DNA from: Thermoleophilaceae bacterium
GTDB taxonomy: Bacteria; Actinomycetota; Thermoleophilia; Solirubrobacterales; Thermoleophilaceae
NCBI GenBank assembly: GCA_040901445.1
Contig: JBBDYQ010000004.1
Coordinates: forward strand, 84,854 to 133,245
Reading direction: 5' to 3'
DNA: 48,392 nt
Both the position numbers and the translations under genes were made by a program. Below, one piece after another: positions 40,559 through 48,392 of this stretch; position 1 is the first letter of the stretch, and each line of letters opens with the position of its first letter. The notes beneath the pieces are model-generated. The model had not been told where the DNA came from. It saw only the letters and a list, made by a program, of their open reading frames with translations, and did not search any database.

Positions 40559-41614
40559 ATGGAACAGGCTCTCTGGACCGCGCAGGACACGACCCCGGGG
40601 GAGATGGAGGCGGCCCTGCGCGAGCTGCTCAAGGAGCGCCACGCCGAGAACGAGGCGTACGTGCCCGCCCGCGTGCTCAACCTCGTGCTGGTAGTGGACA
40701 AGGACTGGCGCGGGGAGATCGTCAACCGGCTGGAGCGGGTGGGCCGCTTCCACCCGTCGCGAACGGTCCTCTGCGCGGTGGAGGCCGGCCGCCGCACGCT
40801 CGACGCGCGCGCCACGATGACCGTGACGGGCGACCCCGAGCCCGGCATGCTGGCCGTCGCCCAGGAGCGCGTCGAGATCGACTGCGGGCCCGACCACCTC
40901 CCGCACCTCGACACGATCGTGGACCCGCTGGTGGTCACCGACCTCGCGACCGTGGTGTGGTCGCCGCACGGCCACGCCGAGGCGCTGGGCGCGCTCATGA
41001 AGCTCGCCCAGGTGGTGCTGGTGGACTCCGTGGACGTACCCGAGCCGGCCGGCGCCCTGGGCCGCGCCGCCGGGCTGTCCGAGCACGCCTACGTGGTGGA
41101 CCTCGCGTGGTTGCGCACCACGCCCTGGCGGGAGCGCATCTCGGCCACGTTCGACCCGCCGCGCTTCCGCGAGGACCTGCGCAGGCTGAGCGCGGTCACC
41201 ATCCGCCACGGGCCCGACTCGGCGGTATCAGGGCTGCTGCTGTGCGGCTGGCTGGCGTCGCGACTGGGCTGGGAGCCCGGCGCAGTGGTCGCGCAGAACG
41301 GCTCCCTCACCGGCCGGGCGCGGGCCAAGCGCGGAGAGGTGGCGCTGCGGCTGGAGGCCGACCCGCGCCAGAGCGTGCCGGGCCTGGCCGGGCTCGAGAT
41401 CGAGACGGCGTCGGGCATGTCCATCAGCCTGGACCGCGGCTCGGGAGGCCTCGCTGCGCGCCGCCGTGCCCGCGACGGCACGGAGTCCACCTGGACGGTG
41501 ATGGGCGCCTCCCGCGGCGAGGCCGGGATCCTCGGCGAGGGCATCCGCCAGGCGCTGCTGCGCGACCCGGCCTACCGCCCGGCGCTGGCGGCGGCCGGGG
41601 AGATGCTTGCGTAG
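40559..41614 (+). CDS. opcA: Glucose-6-phosphate dehydrogenase assembly protein OpcA
   Basis: OpcA binds and activates or assembles Zwf in cyanobacteria and actinobacteria. The 351-residue protein follows zwf, as is usual. The N-terminal half has NLVLVVDKDWRGEIVNRLERV and FHPSRTVLCAVE; the centre has VVTDLATVVWSPHGH and VDSVDVPEP; the C-terminal half binds Zwf in homologues. It is the last gene of the tight operon: an inverted repeat and a new promoter follow before pgl. Confidence 0.93.
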   Translation: MEQALWTAQDTTPGEMEAALRELLKERHAENEAYVPARVLNLVLVVDKDWRGEIVNRLERVGRFHPSRTVLCAVEAGRRTLDARATMTVTGDPEPGMLAVAQERVEIDCGPDHLPHLDTIVDPLVVTDLATVVWSPHGHAEALGALMKLAQVVLVDSVDVPEPAGALGRAAGLSEHAYVVDLAWLRTTPWRERISATFDPPRFREDLRRLSAVTIRHGPDSAVSGLLLCGWLASRLGWEPGAVVAQNGSLTGRARAKRGEVALRLEADPRQSVPGLAGLEIETASGMSISLDRGSGGLAARRRARDGTESTWTVMGASRGEAGILGEGIRQALLRDPAYRPALAAAGEMLA

Positions 41615-41640
41615 CCCCGCCCGGCGTGAACCTCGCCGCC

Positions 41641-41688
41641 ACGAACGTCGCTGGGTAGCCCCCATAGGGGCCGGCGCGCGACGTTCGT
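41641..41688. promoter_or_regulatory. Nested inverted repeat between opcA and pgl
   Basis: ACGAACGTCGC (41641-41651) and GCGACGTTCGT (41678-41688) are perfect 11-bp arms around a 26-nt centre, which itself folds as GCCCC-CATA-GGGGC (41658-41671). The right arm covers the expected -35 position of the pgl promoter (-10 at 41705). It could end opcA transcription, bind a regulator of pgl, or both. Confidence 0.6.
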
Positions 41689-41704
41689 CGAGGCGTGGCG
41701 CGAT

Positions 41705-41710
41705 TACAGT
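41705..41710 (+). promoter_or_regulatory. Leaderless -10 (TACAGT) of pgl
   Basis: TACAGT ends 7 nt before the GTG start at 41718, and no Shine-Dalgarno is visible in the gap. Confidence 0.5.
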
Positions 41711-41717
41711 TCCCGCT

Positions 41718-42410
41718 GTGAGGGACGACGTCGAGCTCAGGGTGGTGGAGGACCCCGCGCAGGCGGGCGCGGAGCTTCTGGCGCGCGCGGCAGCCGCCGG
41801 CGGGCACATCGCGCTGAGCGGCGGCTCCACCCCGAAGGACTCCTACGAGTGCGCCGCCGCCCTCGGCGCCGACTGGGCGGGCGCTGTCCTGTGGTTCGGC
41901 GACGACCGCTGTGTGCCGCCCGACCACGAGCACTCGAACTACCTGATGGTGCGCGAGGCTCTGCTCGACCGCCTCGACCCCGCGCCGGCCACCCACCGCA
42001 TCCACGGCGAGCTCGGCCCGCAGCAGGCCGCCGACGATTACGAGCTCGCGCTGAAGGACGCCTTCCACGGCGCGAAGCCCGTGCTCGACCTCGCCCTCAT
42101 GGGCCTGGGCCCCGACGTCCACACCGCCTCGCTCTTCCCCGGCAAGCCGGCGCTGCAGGAAACCGACCGCCTCGCGGTGGGGGTGGAGGAAGCCGGGATG
42201 GAGCCGTATGTTGCGCGCGTGACGCTGACGCTGCCCGTCTTCAACGCCGCCCGAGAGGTGGTCTTCCTGGTGACCGGCGAGAGCAAGGCCGAGGCCGTGG
42301 AGCGCGCCTTCGGGGGCGAGCAATCGGCGGAGGCGCCGGCCAGCCTCGTCCGGCCCGAGGGCGGCCGCCTCGTCCTGCTGTGCGACGCCGGGGCGGCGAG
42401 CCGGCTGTGA
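41718..42410 (+). CDS. pgl: 6-phosphogluconolactonase
   Basis: Pgl hydrolyses the lactone made by Zwf. The 230 residues follow the SIS-like lactonase pattern: IALSGGSTPK near residue 32, WFGDDRCVPPDHEHSNY, and LALMGLGPDVHTASLFPG with the catalytic His. The GTG at 41718 gives a compact N-terminus and fits the leaderless promoter; the frame is open upstream across the inverted repeat. It overlaps the GH15 gene by GTGA. Confidence 0.94.
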   Translation: MRDDVELRVVEDPAQAGAELLARAAAAGGHIALSGGSTPKDSYECAAALGADWAGAVLWFGDDRCVPPDHEHSNYLMVREALLDRLDPAPATHRIHGELGPQQAADDYELALKDAFHGAKPVLDLALMGLGPDVHTASLFPGKPALQETDRLAVGVEEAGMEPYVARVTLTLPVFNAAREVVFLVTGESKAEAVERAFGGEQSAEAPASLVRPEGGRLVLLCDAGAASRL

Positions 42411-44371
42411 GGCTCAGCCGCAACGGCGCCGATCGCCCGGACACGGGCCGCACCGCGTTCCCGCCGATCGCCGACTACGCCTTCCTCTCGGACTGCGAGG
42501 CCACCGCGCTGGTGGCCCCGAGCGGCAACGTGGAGTGGATGTGCATGCCGCGCATGGACTCGCCCAGCGTGTTCGGCGCCATCCTCGACCGCGACGCCGG
42601 CGGCTTCCGCATCGGGCCGGCTGACGCCACGGTGCCCGCCGGCCGCCGCTACCTCCCCGGCACGATGGTGCTCGAGACGACCTGGATGACCAAGACGGGC
42701 TGGCTCATCGTGCGCGACGCGCTCTGCATGGGCCCCTGGCACCACGACGACGAGCGCTCACAGACCCACCGCCGCTCGCCCACCGACTGGGACGCCGACC
42801 ACGTGCTGCTGCGCACGGTGAAGTGCGTGCACGGCTCCGTCGAGCTGGCGCTGGAGTGCGAGCCGGTGTTCGAGTACGGGCTCTGCAGCGGGGAGTGGGA
42901 CTACACGGGAGACACCTACCACCAGGCACACGCCACCGCTGACGGCACCGAGATGGACCTGCTCCTGACCACCGACCTGCGCCTGGGCTTCGAGGGGCGG
43001 CGTGCCCGCGCACGCACCACCATGGCGGAGGGCGAGACCGCGTTCGTGGCGCTCTCGTGGTCCGAGCACGCCCCGCCCGAGAGCTACGACGACGCGTTCG
43101 ACCGCATGGAGCGCACGTCCAACTACTGGCGCCAGTGGCTGGACCACGGCGAGTTCCCCGACCACCCGTGGCGCTCGTACCTGCAGCGCAGCGCGCTCAC
43201 TCTCAAGGGCCTGTCGTATGCGCCCACCGGGGCGATGTGCGCGGCCGCCACCACGTCGCTGCCCGAGACGCCCGGGGGCGAGCGCAACTGGGACTACCGC
43301 TACACGTGGATCCGCGACTCCACGTTCATGCTCTGGGGCCTCTACACGCTGGGCTTCGACTGGGAGGCAAACGACTTCTTCTACTTCGTGGCCGACGTGG
43401 CCGAGGCCGAGGAGGAGCAGCTGCAGATCATGTACGGGATCGACGGCGAGAAGGAGCTCGACGAGATCCACCTCGACCACCTCTCCGGCTACGAGGGGGC
43501 CCGCCCGGTGCGGATCGGCAACGGCGCCTGGAACCAGGACCAGCACGACGTGTGGGGCGCAGTGCTCGACTCCGTCTATCTCCACACGAAGTCGCGCGAC
43601 TACCTGCCCGAGCGCATCTGGCCGATCCTCAAGCGTCAGGTGGAGGCCGCCATGGCCAACTGGCGCGAGCCCGATCGCGGCATCTGGGAGGTGCGCGGCG
43701 ACCCGCGGCACTTCACCTCCTCCAAGCTCATGTGCTGGGTGGCGTGCGACCGCGGGGCCCGGCTTGCCAGCCTGCGCGACGAGGCGGGCTGCATGGAGCG
43801 CTGGCAGGCCGCCGCCGACGAGATCCACGCCGACATCTGCGCCAACGCGCTGGACGACCGTGGCGTCTTCACCCAGCACTACGAGACGGACGCGCTCGAC
43901 GCGTCGGTTCTGCTCGTGCCGCTCGTGCGCTTCCTCCCGGCCACCGACCAGCGCGTGCGCCGAACCGTGCTCGCGATCGCCGACGAGCTCACGGTGGACG
44001 GCCTCGTGCTTCGGTACAAGGTCGAGGAGACCGACGACGGGCTGGCGGGGGAGGAGGGCACGTTCGCCATCTGCTCCTTCTGGCTCGTCTCCGCGCTGGC
44101 GGAGATCGGAGAGCCGCACCGGGCTCGCGAGCTGTGCGAGAAGATGCTCGGCTACGCCAGCCCGCTCCAGCTCTACGCGGAGGAGATCGACCCGCGCACC
44201 GGGCGTCACCTGGGCAACTTCCCGCAGGCCTTCACGCACCTCGCGCAGATCAACGCCGTCATGCACGTGATCCGCGAGGAGGAGCGGCCCGCGGAGCGCC
44301 AGGAGTTCACGCCCGCGCGCTCGATGTCGCAGGTGATCTCCGGGCTCAGCCTGCGCGCTCCGGGCCACTGA
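42407..44371 (+). CDS. GH15-family glucoamylase/trehalase
   Basis: This inverting glycosidase is of the (alpha/alpha)6 glucoamylase type and releases glucose from an alpha-glucan or trehalose. The 654 residues start with a beta-sandwich domain (FPPIADYAFLSDCEATALV, the typical opening) followed by the catalytic toroid: YTWIRDSTF (about 299-307), LDHLSGYEGARPVRIGNGA, and EEGTFAICSFWL (about 547) with a catalytic Glu. No signal peptide is present, so it is cytoplasmic. It overlaps pgl; its glucose could feed the glucokinase at the head of the cluster. Trehalase and glucoamylase cannot be separated by eye. Confidence 0.9.
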   Translation: MRLSRNGADRPDTGRTAFPPIADYAFLSDCEATALVAPSGNVEWMCMPRMDSPSVFGAILDRDAGGFRIGPADATVPAGRRYLPGTMVLETTWMTKTGWLIVRDALCMGPWHHDDERSQTHRRSPTDWDADHVLLRTVKCVHGSVELALECEPVFEYGLCSGEWDYTGDTYHQAHATADGTEMDLLLTTDLRLGFEGRRARARTTMAEGETAFVALSWSEHAPPESYDDAFDRMERTSNYWRQWLDHGEFPDHPWRSYLQRSALTLKGLSYAPTGAMCAAATTSLPETPGGERNWDYRYTWIRDSTFMLWGLYTLGFDWEANDFFYFVADVAEAEEEQLQIMYGIDGEKELDEIHLDHLSGYEGARPVRIGNGAWNQDQHDVWGAVLDSVYLHTKSRDYLPERIWPILKRQVEAAMANWREPDRGIWEVRGDPRHFTSSKLMCWVACDRGARLASLRDEAGCMERWQAAADEIHADICANALDDRGVFTQHYETDALDASVLLVPLVRFLPATDQRVRRTVLAIADELTVDGLVLRYKVEETDDGLAGEEGTFAICSFWLVSALAEIGEPHRARELCEKMLGYASPLQLYAEEIDPRTGRHLGNFPQAFTHLAQINAVMHVIREEERPAERQEFTPARSMSQVISGLSLRAPGH

Positions 44372-44433
44372 TCTCGCGATAGGGCCTGACTTCTCGCGCG
44401 GCAACGCGTTCCTGCCTCGAACGAAACGGCAAA

Positions 44434-44483
44434 CCGGCCGCGAGGCCGGGGCGCAAAACCAGGGGCCTCCCACCGCGGAGGCC
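44434..44483 (+). terminator. Two hairpins between the GH15 gene and the secreted protein gene
   Basis: CCGGCC-GCGA-GGCCGG (44434-44449) and GGCCTCC-CACCGC-GGAGGCC (44464-44483) are consecutive stem-loops. They may terminate the carbon cluster. The second ends only 12 nt before the next Shine-Dalgarno, so it may also fold in that gene's leader. Confidence 0.5.
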
Positions 44484-44507
44484 GCCCAGTTGCCGAAGGA
44501 GGCATCG

Positions 44508-45437
44508 ATGTCCACGAAGTTCACAACCACCTGCGCGCTGGCCTGCGCGGCGGTGCTCGCCGTTCCGGCGAGCGCGAGCGCCGGCAGCTTCGGCGACGCC
44601 GTCGACGAGGTTCGCTCGCACACCAGCAAGGCCGATCGCGGGCTCGACCGCGCAGAGCGGCTTCTCAACCGCGACCGGGACCGCGACGCCGGCCGGTCCT
44701 ACGCGCAGAGCCGGCGCGAGCTGGCTCGCGCCCGGCGCCTGGCCCGCCGGCTCGAGCGACGGGCCGACAACTCCCGCGAGCGCGCCGCCGCCGCCGAGGC
44801 ACAGGAGCTCGTGGCGGACCAGCTCGACGAGAACGTCGAGCAGCTCGCCGGCATGCTCGACGAGGCCAGCGGCCGCGTGGAGAGCCGCATCGCCCAGGCC
44901 GCCCTGGCGGACGCGCGCGGCCGCGACAAGGCGATCGCGGTGATCACCGCCATCCTCGGCGACGGCGTGCCGAGTCGTGCCGCCGAGGGTCTGACCCGTG
45001 CCCTGTCGGCGCTGGTTTCCGACCGCGACGAGGAGGTCGAGGAGCTGACCGAGGTGCTGTCCAGCGAGGATGTCTCGGAGGCCAACCGGCGGCGAGTCGC
45101 GAGCACGGTCGAGGAGAGCGTCGACGGGCAGGCCACGGCCGCCGCGAAGCTGTCCGAGCTGATCGCGAGCGAGGACATGCCGGAGCAGTCGAGGGCCGGG
45201 CTCCAGCGCGCTCTCGACGCCGTGAACGGCGCGCGCCGGCGCTCCGTGGAGACCCTGTTCGGGCACGCAGAGCGCATCCCCGAGTTCATCCGCGGCTTCG
45301 TGGTGGACATCATCGGGCGCGCGATGGAGGACCCGCGGGGCTTCGGCCAGAGCCCGCCGGTTCCGCCCATCCCCGTGCCCGGAGGCGACGGCCTGCCGAT
45401 CCCGGGCGGCCTGCCGATCCCGGGCGGGCGTCCGTAG
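44508..45437 (+). CDS. Secreted helical protein A, paralogue of the protein at 47153
   Basis: The 309-residue product has a signal peptide (MSTKFTTTCALACAAVLAVP, cleavage near ASA-GSF). It is then almost entirely charged helix: DEVRSHTSKADRGLDRAERL, a DRDRDAGRSY arginine-rich stretch, and long Glu/Arg segments. A Pro/Gly tail ends it (PPIPVPGG repeated as GLPIPGG). The ATG at 44508 has AAGGAGG 5 nt upstream. The opening helix matches the start of the protein at 47153 (V-x-SH-x3-ADR-x-LDR-x2-RL), so the two are distant paralogues flanking the sigma factor. A periplasmic or surface sensor role is inference. Confidence 0.75.
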   Translation: MSTKFTTTCALACAAVLAVPASASAGSFGDAVDEVRSHTSKADRGLDRAERLLNRDRDRDAGRSYAQSRRELARARRLARRLERRADNSRERAAAAEAQELVADQLDENVEQLAGMLDEASGRVESRIAQAALADARGRDKAIAVITAILGDGVPSRAAEGLTRALSALVSDRDEEVEELTEVLSSEDVSEANRRRVASTVEESVDGQATAAAKLSELIASEDMPEQSRAGLQRALDAVNGARRRSVETLFGHAERIPEFIRGFVVDIIGRAMEDPRGFGQSPPVPPIPVPGGDGLPIPGGLPIPGGRP

Positions 45438-45450
45438 GCACCGTCCCGCG

Positions 45451-45484
45451 CTGAGCGCGCACGGCTCCGGCCGGGCGCGCTCAG
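45451..45484 (+). terminator. Hairpin between secreted protein A and the sigma factor gene
   Basis: CTGAGCGCGC (45451-45460) and GCGCGCTCAG (45475-45484) form a perfect 10-bp stem with a 14-nt loop, 13 bp after the stop. The sigma gene's Shine-Dalgarno (AAGGGA) follows at 45505, so read-through may be partial. Confidence 0.6.
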
Positions 45485-45517
45485 GCGCGGACGGGTGTCT
45501 GCCGAAGGGAACCATGG

Positions 45518-47053
45518 ATGTCCGGGGCCTCCATACGCCTGCCGCACGACGATCGCCTGGCGCGCCTTGCCGCGACCGGCGATCGCGACGCGTTCGCGTC
45601 GATCTACCGGCGCCACCATCAGGGCCTCTACCGCTACTGCCGCTCGATCCTCGGCAACGACGAGGATGCGGCCGACGCGCTCCAGAACACGATGGCGAGC
45701 GCGATGCAGGCGCTCTCGGGGGAGCGGCGCGACGTGGCGCTCAAGCCGTGGCTCTACCGCGTCGCCCACAACGAATCGGTCTCGCTGCTGCGCCGGCGCC
45801 GGCCGCAGGCCACGATCGAGGCGGCCGACGCGACCCCCGGGCCGACACTCGAGGGCACCGCGGAGTCCCGCGAGCGGCTGCGCCAGCTCGTGGCGGACCT
45901 GCGGGAGCTGCCGGAACGCCAGCGGGGAGCGCTGCTCATGCGCGAGCTGAGCGGCCTGTCCTACGCGGACGTGGCCGCCGCCCTGGGCGTCTCGGCAGGC
46001 GCGGCGAAGCAGAGCGTGTTCGAGGCGCGCACCGCGCTCCACGAGCTCTCGGAGGGTCGCGCCATGGCGTGTGATTCCGTGCGCCGCTCGATCTCCGACC
46101 GCGACGGCCGCGTGCTGCGCGGGCGGCGGGTCCGGTCGCACCTGCGCGACTGCTTGGGGTGCCGTGACTTCCGTGACGCCATCGACTCCCGCGGCGCCGA
46201 TCTTCAGCCGCTCGCTCCGCCGCTGCCGGTCCTTGCCGCCGCCGGGCTGCTCGAGCGCCTGCTTGGCGGCGGGGGCGGCGATGGCCCGGGTGGCGGGCTC
46301 GGCACATCCGAGATCGGCGCCGATGCCGCTCTCGGCCAAGCCGCAGCGATGGCCGGGGCGGGCACGGGCGCGGCGGGGCCGGGAGGGTGGATCGCGGGTG
46401 CGCTCGGTGGCTCCGTGGCCGCCAAGGGCGTCGCTACCGTGGCGGCCACGCTGGCCGTCGGGGCGGGAGCTGCGGGCCTCGCCGTATCTCCGGGCGAGGA
46501 GGCCCGTCCCGCTGCCGAGGCCAGTGGCCAGGCGCCTGGCGACCCGGGGAATGCGGCCGGGCTCGAGTCCGGCGACGACGGCGACGGTCGCCGGCGGAGC
46601 GCATCGAAGGAGCGCGCGGACCGCGTGCGCGACGGGCGGAAGGGCAGCGATCGCGATCGCGAGAGCGACCGGATCGACCGCGGTGATCGCGGCGACGAGA
46701 GCGATGCAGCCGAAGCTCCGCGCGGTGGCACGCGGCCGGGCGGGAACGCTCCGTCGCGTGAGCGCGGCCACCGCCCTGGGCGCCCGCCCTCCGGCGAGGA
46801 TCGCCGGGGTCCGCCGGCCGGCGCCGAGCGCCCGGACGGCGCCGGGCCCCCGAGCGGTGGCGGCCTGCCGGAGCCGGCTGAGCAGCACGCGGGTGGCCAG
46901 GTACCCGACCAGGGCGCCGGCGCCCCCGGATCGCAGGCACCCGCCGGTGCTCCGGAGCCGGGGGCTCCCTCGCTCCCGGATCGCGGCGCGGGAGCGGCGC
47001 CCGGCGCGGGCGCGCCGGCACCGCCGGACCTGGTGCCCGACGTGGGCCCATAG
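45518..47053 (+). CDS. ECF-type sigma factor fused to a zinc anti-sigma-like domain, a membrane helix and a disordered tail
   Basis: The 511-residue chain has four parts. Residues 24-92 are sigma region 2 (AFASIYRRHHQGLYRYCRSI, then DALQNTMAS and WLYRVAHNESVSLLRRRR). Residues 120-175 are region 4 (LPERQRGALLMRELSGLSYADVAAALGVSAGAAKQSVF). Residues 185-215 carry C185-x22-H208-x3-C212-x2-C215, the zinc anti-sigma pattern. Residues 291-323 are one hydrophobic helix (WIAGALGGSVAAKGVATVAA), and the rest is a long Pro/Gly/charged tail that would be outside the cell. The fusion implies a membrane-tethered sigma factor released or activated by a signal. It lies between two secreted paralogues. The ATG has AAGGGA 7 nt upstream. 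Confidence 0.85.
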   Translation: MSGASIRLPHDDRLARLAATGDRDAFASIYRRHHQGLYRYCRSILGNDEDAADALQNTMASAMQALSGERRDVALKPWLYRVAHNESVSLLRRRRPQATIEAADATPGPTLEGTAESRERLRQLVADLRELPERQRGALLMRELSGLSYADVAAALGVSAGAAKQSVFEARTALHELSEGRAMACDSVRRSISDRDGRVLRGRRVRSHLRDCLGCRDFRDAIDSRGADLQPLAPPLPVLAAAGLLERLLGGGGGDGPGGGLGTSEIGADAALGQAAAMAGAGTGAAGPGGWIAGALGGSVAAKGVATVAATLAVGAGAAGLAVSPGEEARPAAEASGQAPGDPGNAAGLESGDDGDGRRRSASKERADRVRDGRKGSDRDRESDRIDRGDRGDESDAAEAPRGGTRPGGNAPSRERGHRPGRPPSGEDRRGPPAGAERPDGAGPPSGGGLPEPAEQHAGGQVPDQGAGAPGSQAPAGAPEPGAPSLPDRGAGAAPGAGAPAPPDLVPDVGP

Positions 47054-47152
47054 GACATCGGTCCACAAACCACCCGCACCCTCCAGACCTGGGTTTCAAT
47101 GCGCGGCGGTAGGGAGGGCACGGAACGCCCGTCCCATGGCAAGGAGGCACTC

Positions 47153-48304
47153 TTGAAGCTCAGGTCACTCACCGCGGCGGGCGCAGCCCTTGCCGTCCTC
47201 GCGCTCCCGTCAGCGGCGGCGGCGCACTCGAACCCGGACTACAGGGACGTCACGTCGCACGTCCGCATCGCCGATCGCTCGCTCGATCGCGTAACGCGCC
47301 TCGTGGGCGTGGGCGACCTGTCGGAGGCAAACGACGAGCTGCGCAAGCACCGCAGCCACATCCGCGCCGCCGTCAAGGACGCCGGGCGCACCCTGCGCAG
47401 CGCCGACAACACTCGTGATCTCCGTCGCGTCGCGCTCGGGTATCGCAGCGTTGCCCGCCAGCAGGGCATCGACGCCGCCCAGTACACCCAGCTGCTCGGC
47501 AGCGTCACGGGCTCGTTCCAGACGCAGCTCGCGCGGGTCCTCAACGCCTCCCTGTCGGAGCGCGAGGACGTGCTCGACCAGCTCACCGCGCTGGTGGACG
47601 AGCTGCCCGCCGGCTCGCAGGTCGGCGTGTCGCGCTGGATCAGGCACCTCACCAACGACGGCGATGCACAGGTCGGCGCCCTGCTCGGGCTCCTGACCCA
47701 GAGCCAGACGGCGTTCCCGCCGAACGTGCAGGACCTGCTGGCCACGGCGCTGGAGCTGGCCACCGGCGCGGTGGAGGAGGCCATGGGCCGCCTGGACGGC
47801 CTTGCGGCGATGCTCCCGGCCCAGGCGCGCGAGCCTGTGGAGATGGCGCTCGCCCAGGTCCAGACCACGCTGACGATGGTGCGCGGCATGCTCGAGTCCT
47901 TCGTCGGCACGCTGCCGGCGGTGAGCCCGGGCGAGGTGCCCGCGCTGCCGGACTTCGCCACGCTCCTGCCGGGGCTGCAGAACGTGCTCCCGGGCTTCGG
48001 CGGCACGCTGCCGGGCAGCGATGAGCTGCTGGGCAACCTCACGAACATCCTGCCCGCGCTGCAGGGCCTGATCCCCGGCCTCGGCCAGGGCCTTCCGGGC
48101 CTCGGCGGCGGGGGCGTGCCCGGCGCGGACCAGATCCTCAGCCAGCTCGGCACGCTCGTGCCGGGCCTGGGCGATCTGCTCGACAACCTGGTGGGCGACG
48201 TCGGCGTCCTGCCGGGCGGCGGCACCGGCGGCGGCGCCACCGACCCGGTCTCGGGCCTGCTGGACAACCTCCTCGGGGGGCTGCTCGGCGGACTGCTCGG
48301 CTGA
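47153..48304 (+). CDS. Secreted helical protein B with Leu/Gly/Pro-rich tail
   Basis: The 383-residue product has a signal peptide (MKLRSLTAAGAALAVLALPS, cleavage near AAA-HSN). A helical domain follows (RDVTSHVRIADRSLDRVTRL, matching protein A), then more helices. A C-terminal 130 residues repeat Leu-Pro-Gly units (LLPGLQNVLPGFGGTLPG, GLIPGLGQGLPGLGGG) and end LLDNLLGGLLGGLLG. The start is a TTG with AAGGAGG 5 nt upstream, the same spacing as protein A. A strong terminator follows. The tail may be disordered or form a surface-binding repeat. The function is unknown. Confidence 0.72.
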   Translation: MKLRSLTAAGAALAVLALPSAAAAHSNPDYRDVTSHVRIADRSLDRVTRLVGVGDLSEANDELRKHRSHIRAAVKDAGRTLRSADNTRDLRRVALGYRSVARQQGIDAAQYTQLLGSVTGSFQTQLARVLNASLSEREDVLDQLTALVDELPAGSQVGVSRWIRHLTNDGDAQVGALLGLLTQSQTAFPPNVQDLLATALELATGAVEEAMGRLDGLAAMLPAQAREPVEMALAQVQTTLTMVRGMLESFVGTLPAVSPGEVPALPDFATLLPGLQNVLPGFGGTLPGSDELLGNLTNILPALQGLIPGLGQGLPGLGGGGVPGADQILSQLGTLVPGLGDLLDNLVGDVGVLPGGGTGGGATDPVSGLLDNLLGGLLGGLLG

Positions 48305-48322
48305 GCGGACACGGACCGGCTG

Positions 48323-48353
48323 ACGAGGGGCCCCGCGGCGCGGGGCCCCTCGT
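48323..48353 (+). terminator. Strong terminator hairpin
   Basis: Bases 48323-48336 (ACGAGGGGCCCCGC) pair perfectly with 48340-48353 around a 3-nt loop, giving a 14-bp stem 19 bp after the stop. It ends the sigma/secreted-protein cluster. The remaining 39 bases to the window end show nothing I can name. Confidence 0.85.
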
Positions 48354-48392
48354 CGTTCGTCCGCTCCGGCCCGCCCGGGTTCAGGCCACCCT

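Overview
The window is GC-rich, densely coded DNA from an actinobacterium. An OpcA protein, GTG/TTG starts, tight ATGA/TGATG gene overlaps, apparently leaderless promoters and a transaldolase-phosphoglucose isomerase fusion together suggest a deep lineage such as Thermoleophilia (Solirubrobacterales or a relative). That placement is inference; there is no rRNA here. No tRNA, rRNA, CRISPR array or insertion-sequence transposase was recognised.

Region 1 (1-15.5 kb) is a cell-wall and housekeeping block: rpsI (5' truncated), glmM, glmS, acpS, nnr, alr, a CCA-adding-type nucleotidyltransferase and corA. The order glmM-glmS-acpS-nnr-alr is interrupted twice. Each interruption carries a HipB/HipA-type regulator-kinase pair (4026-5619 on the minus strand, 9700-11393 on the plus strand), and each pair has its own inverted-repeat operator candidates. 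The first interruption also holds an SDR dehydrogenase and a secreted collagen-like protein; the second holds a CBS protein.

Region 2 (15.5-24.9 kb) is mixed: an M28 peptidase, a HIT hydrolase, a crotonase, a secreted protein, a 21-bp-stem REP-like palindrome, cspA, infA, an amidase, several small secreted or membrane proteins, a zinc-ribbon protein, a GT4 glycosyltransferase and a cytochrome c-cupredoxin lipoprotein.

Region 3 (24.9-32.3 kb) is respiratory. A minus-strand operon runs ctaC, ctaD (A2-type, lacking the D-channel Glu), a tandem Usp-like protein, ctaE, a 36-residue membrane peptide and an inositol-phosphatase-family gene. An AraC-type regulator, a CBS protein, a 28-bp tandem repeat, an AbiEi/DUF559-like orphan and two more small membrane proteins follow. 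The cytochrome c-cupredoxin lipoprotein just outside may feed electrons to this oxidase.

Region 4 (32.3-44.4 kb) is a central-carbon operon: ROK glucokinase (apparent CTG start), tkt, a tal-pgi fusion, gnd, zwf, opcA, then pgl and a GH15 glucoamylase/trehalase. Together these would turn stored glucan or trehalose into glucose-6-phosphate and run it through the oxidative and non-oxidative pentose phosphate pathway.

Region 5 (44.4-48.4 kb) is the most unusual: an ECF-type sigma factor fused in one chain to a zinc anti-sigma-like domain, a membrane segment and a long disordered tail. It sits between two secreted helical proteins that look like paralogues of each other. It reads as a compact envelope-signalling unit that I cannot match to a described system.
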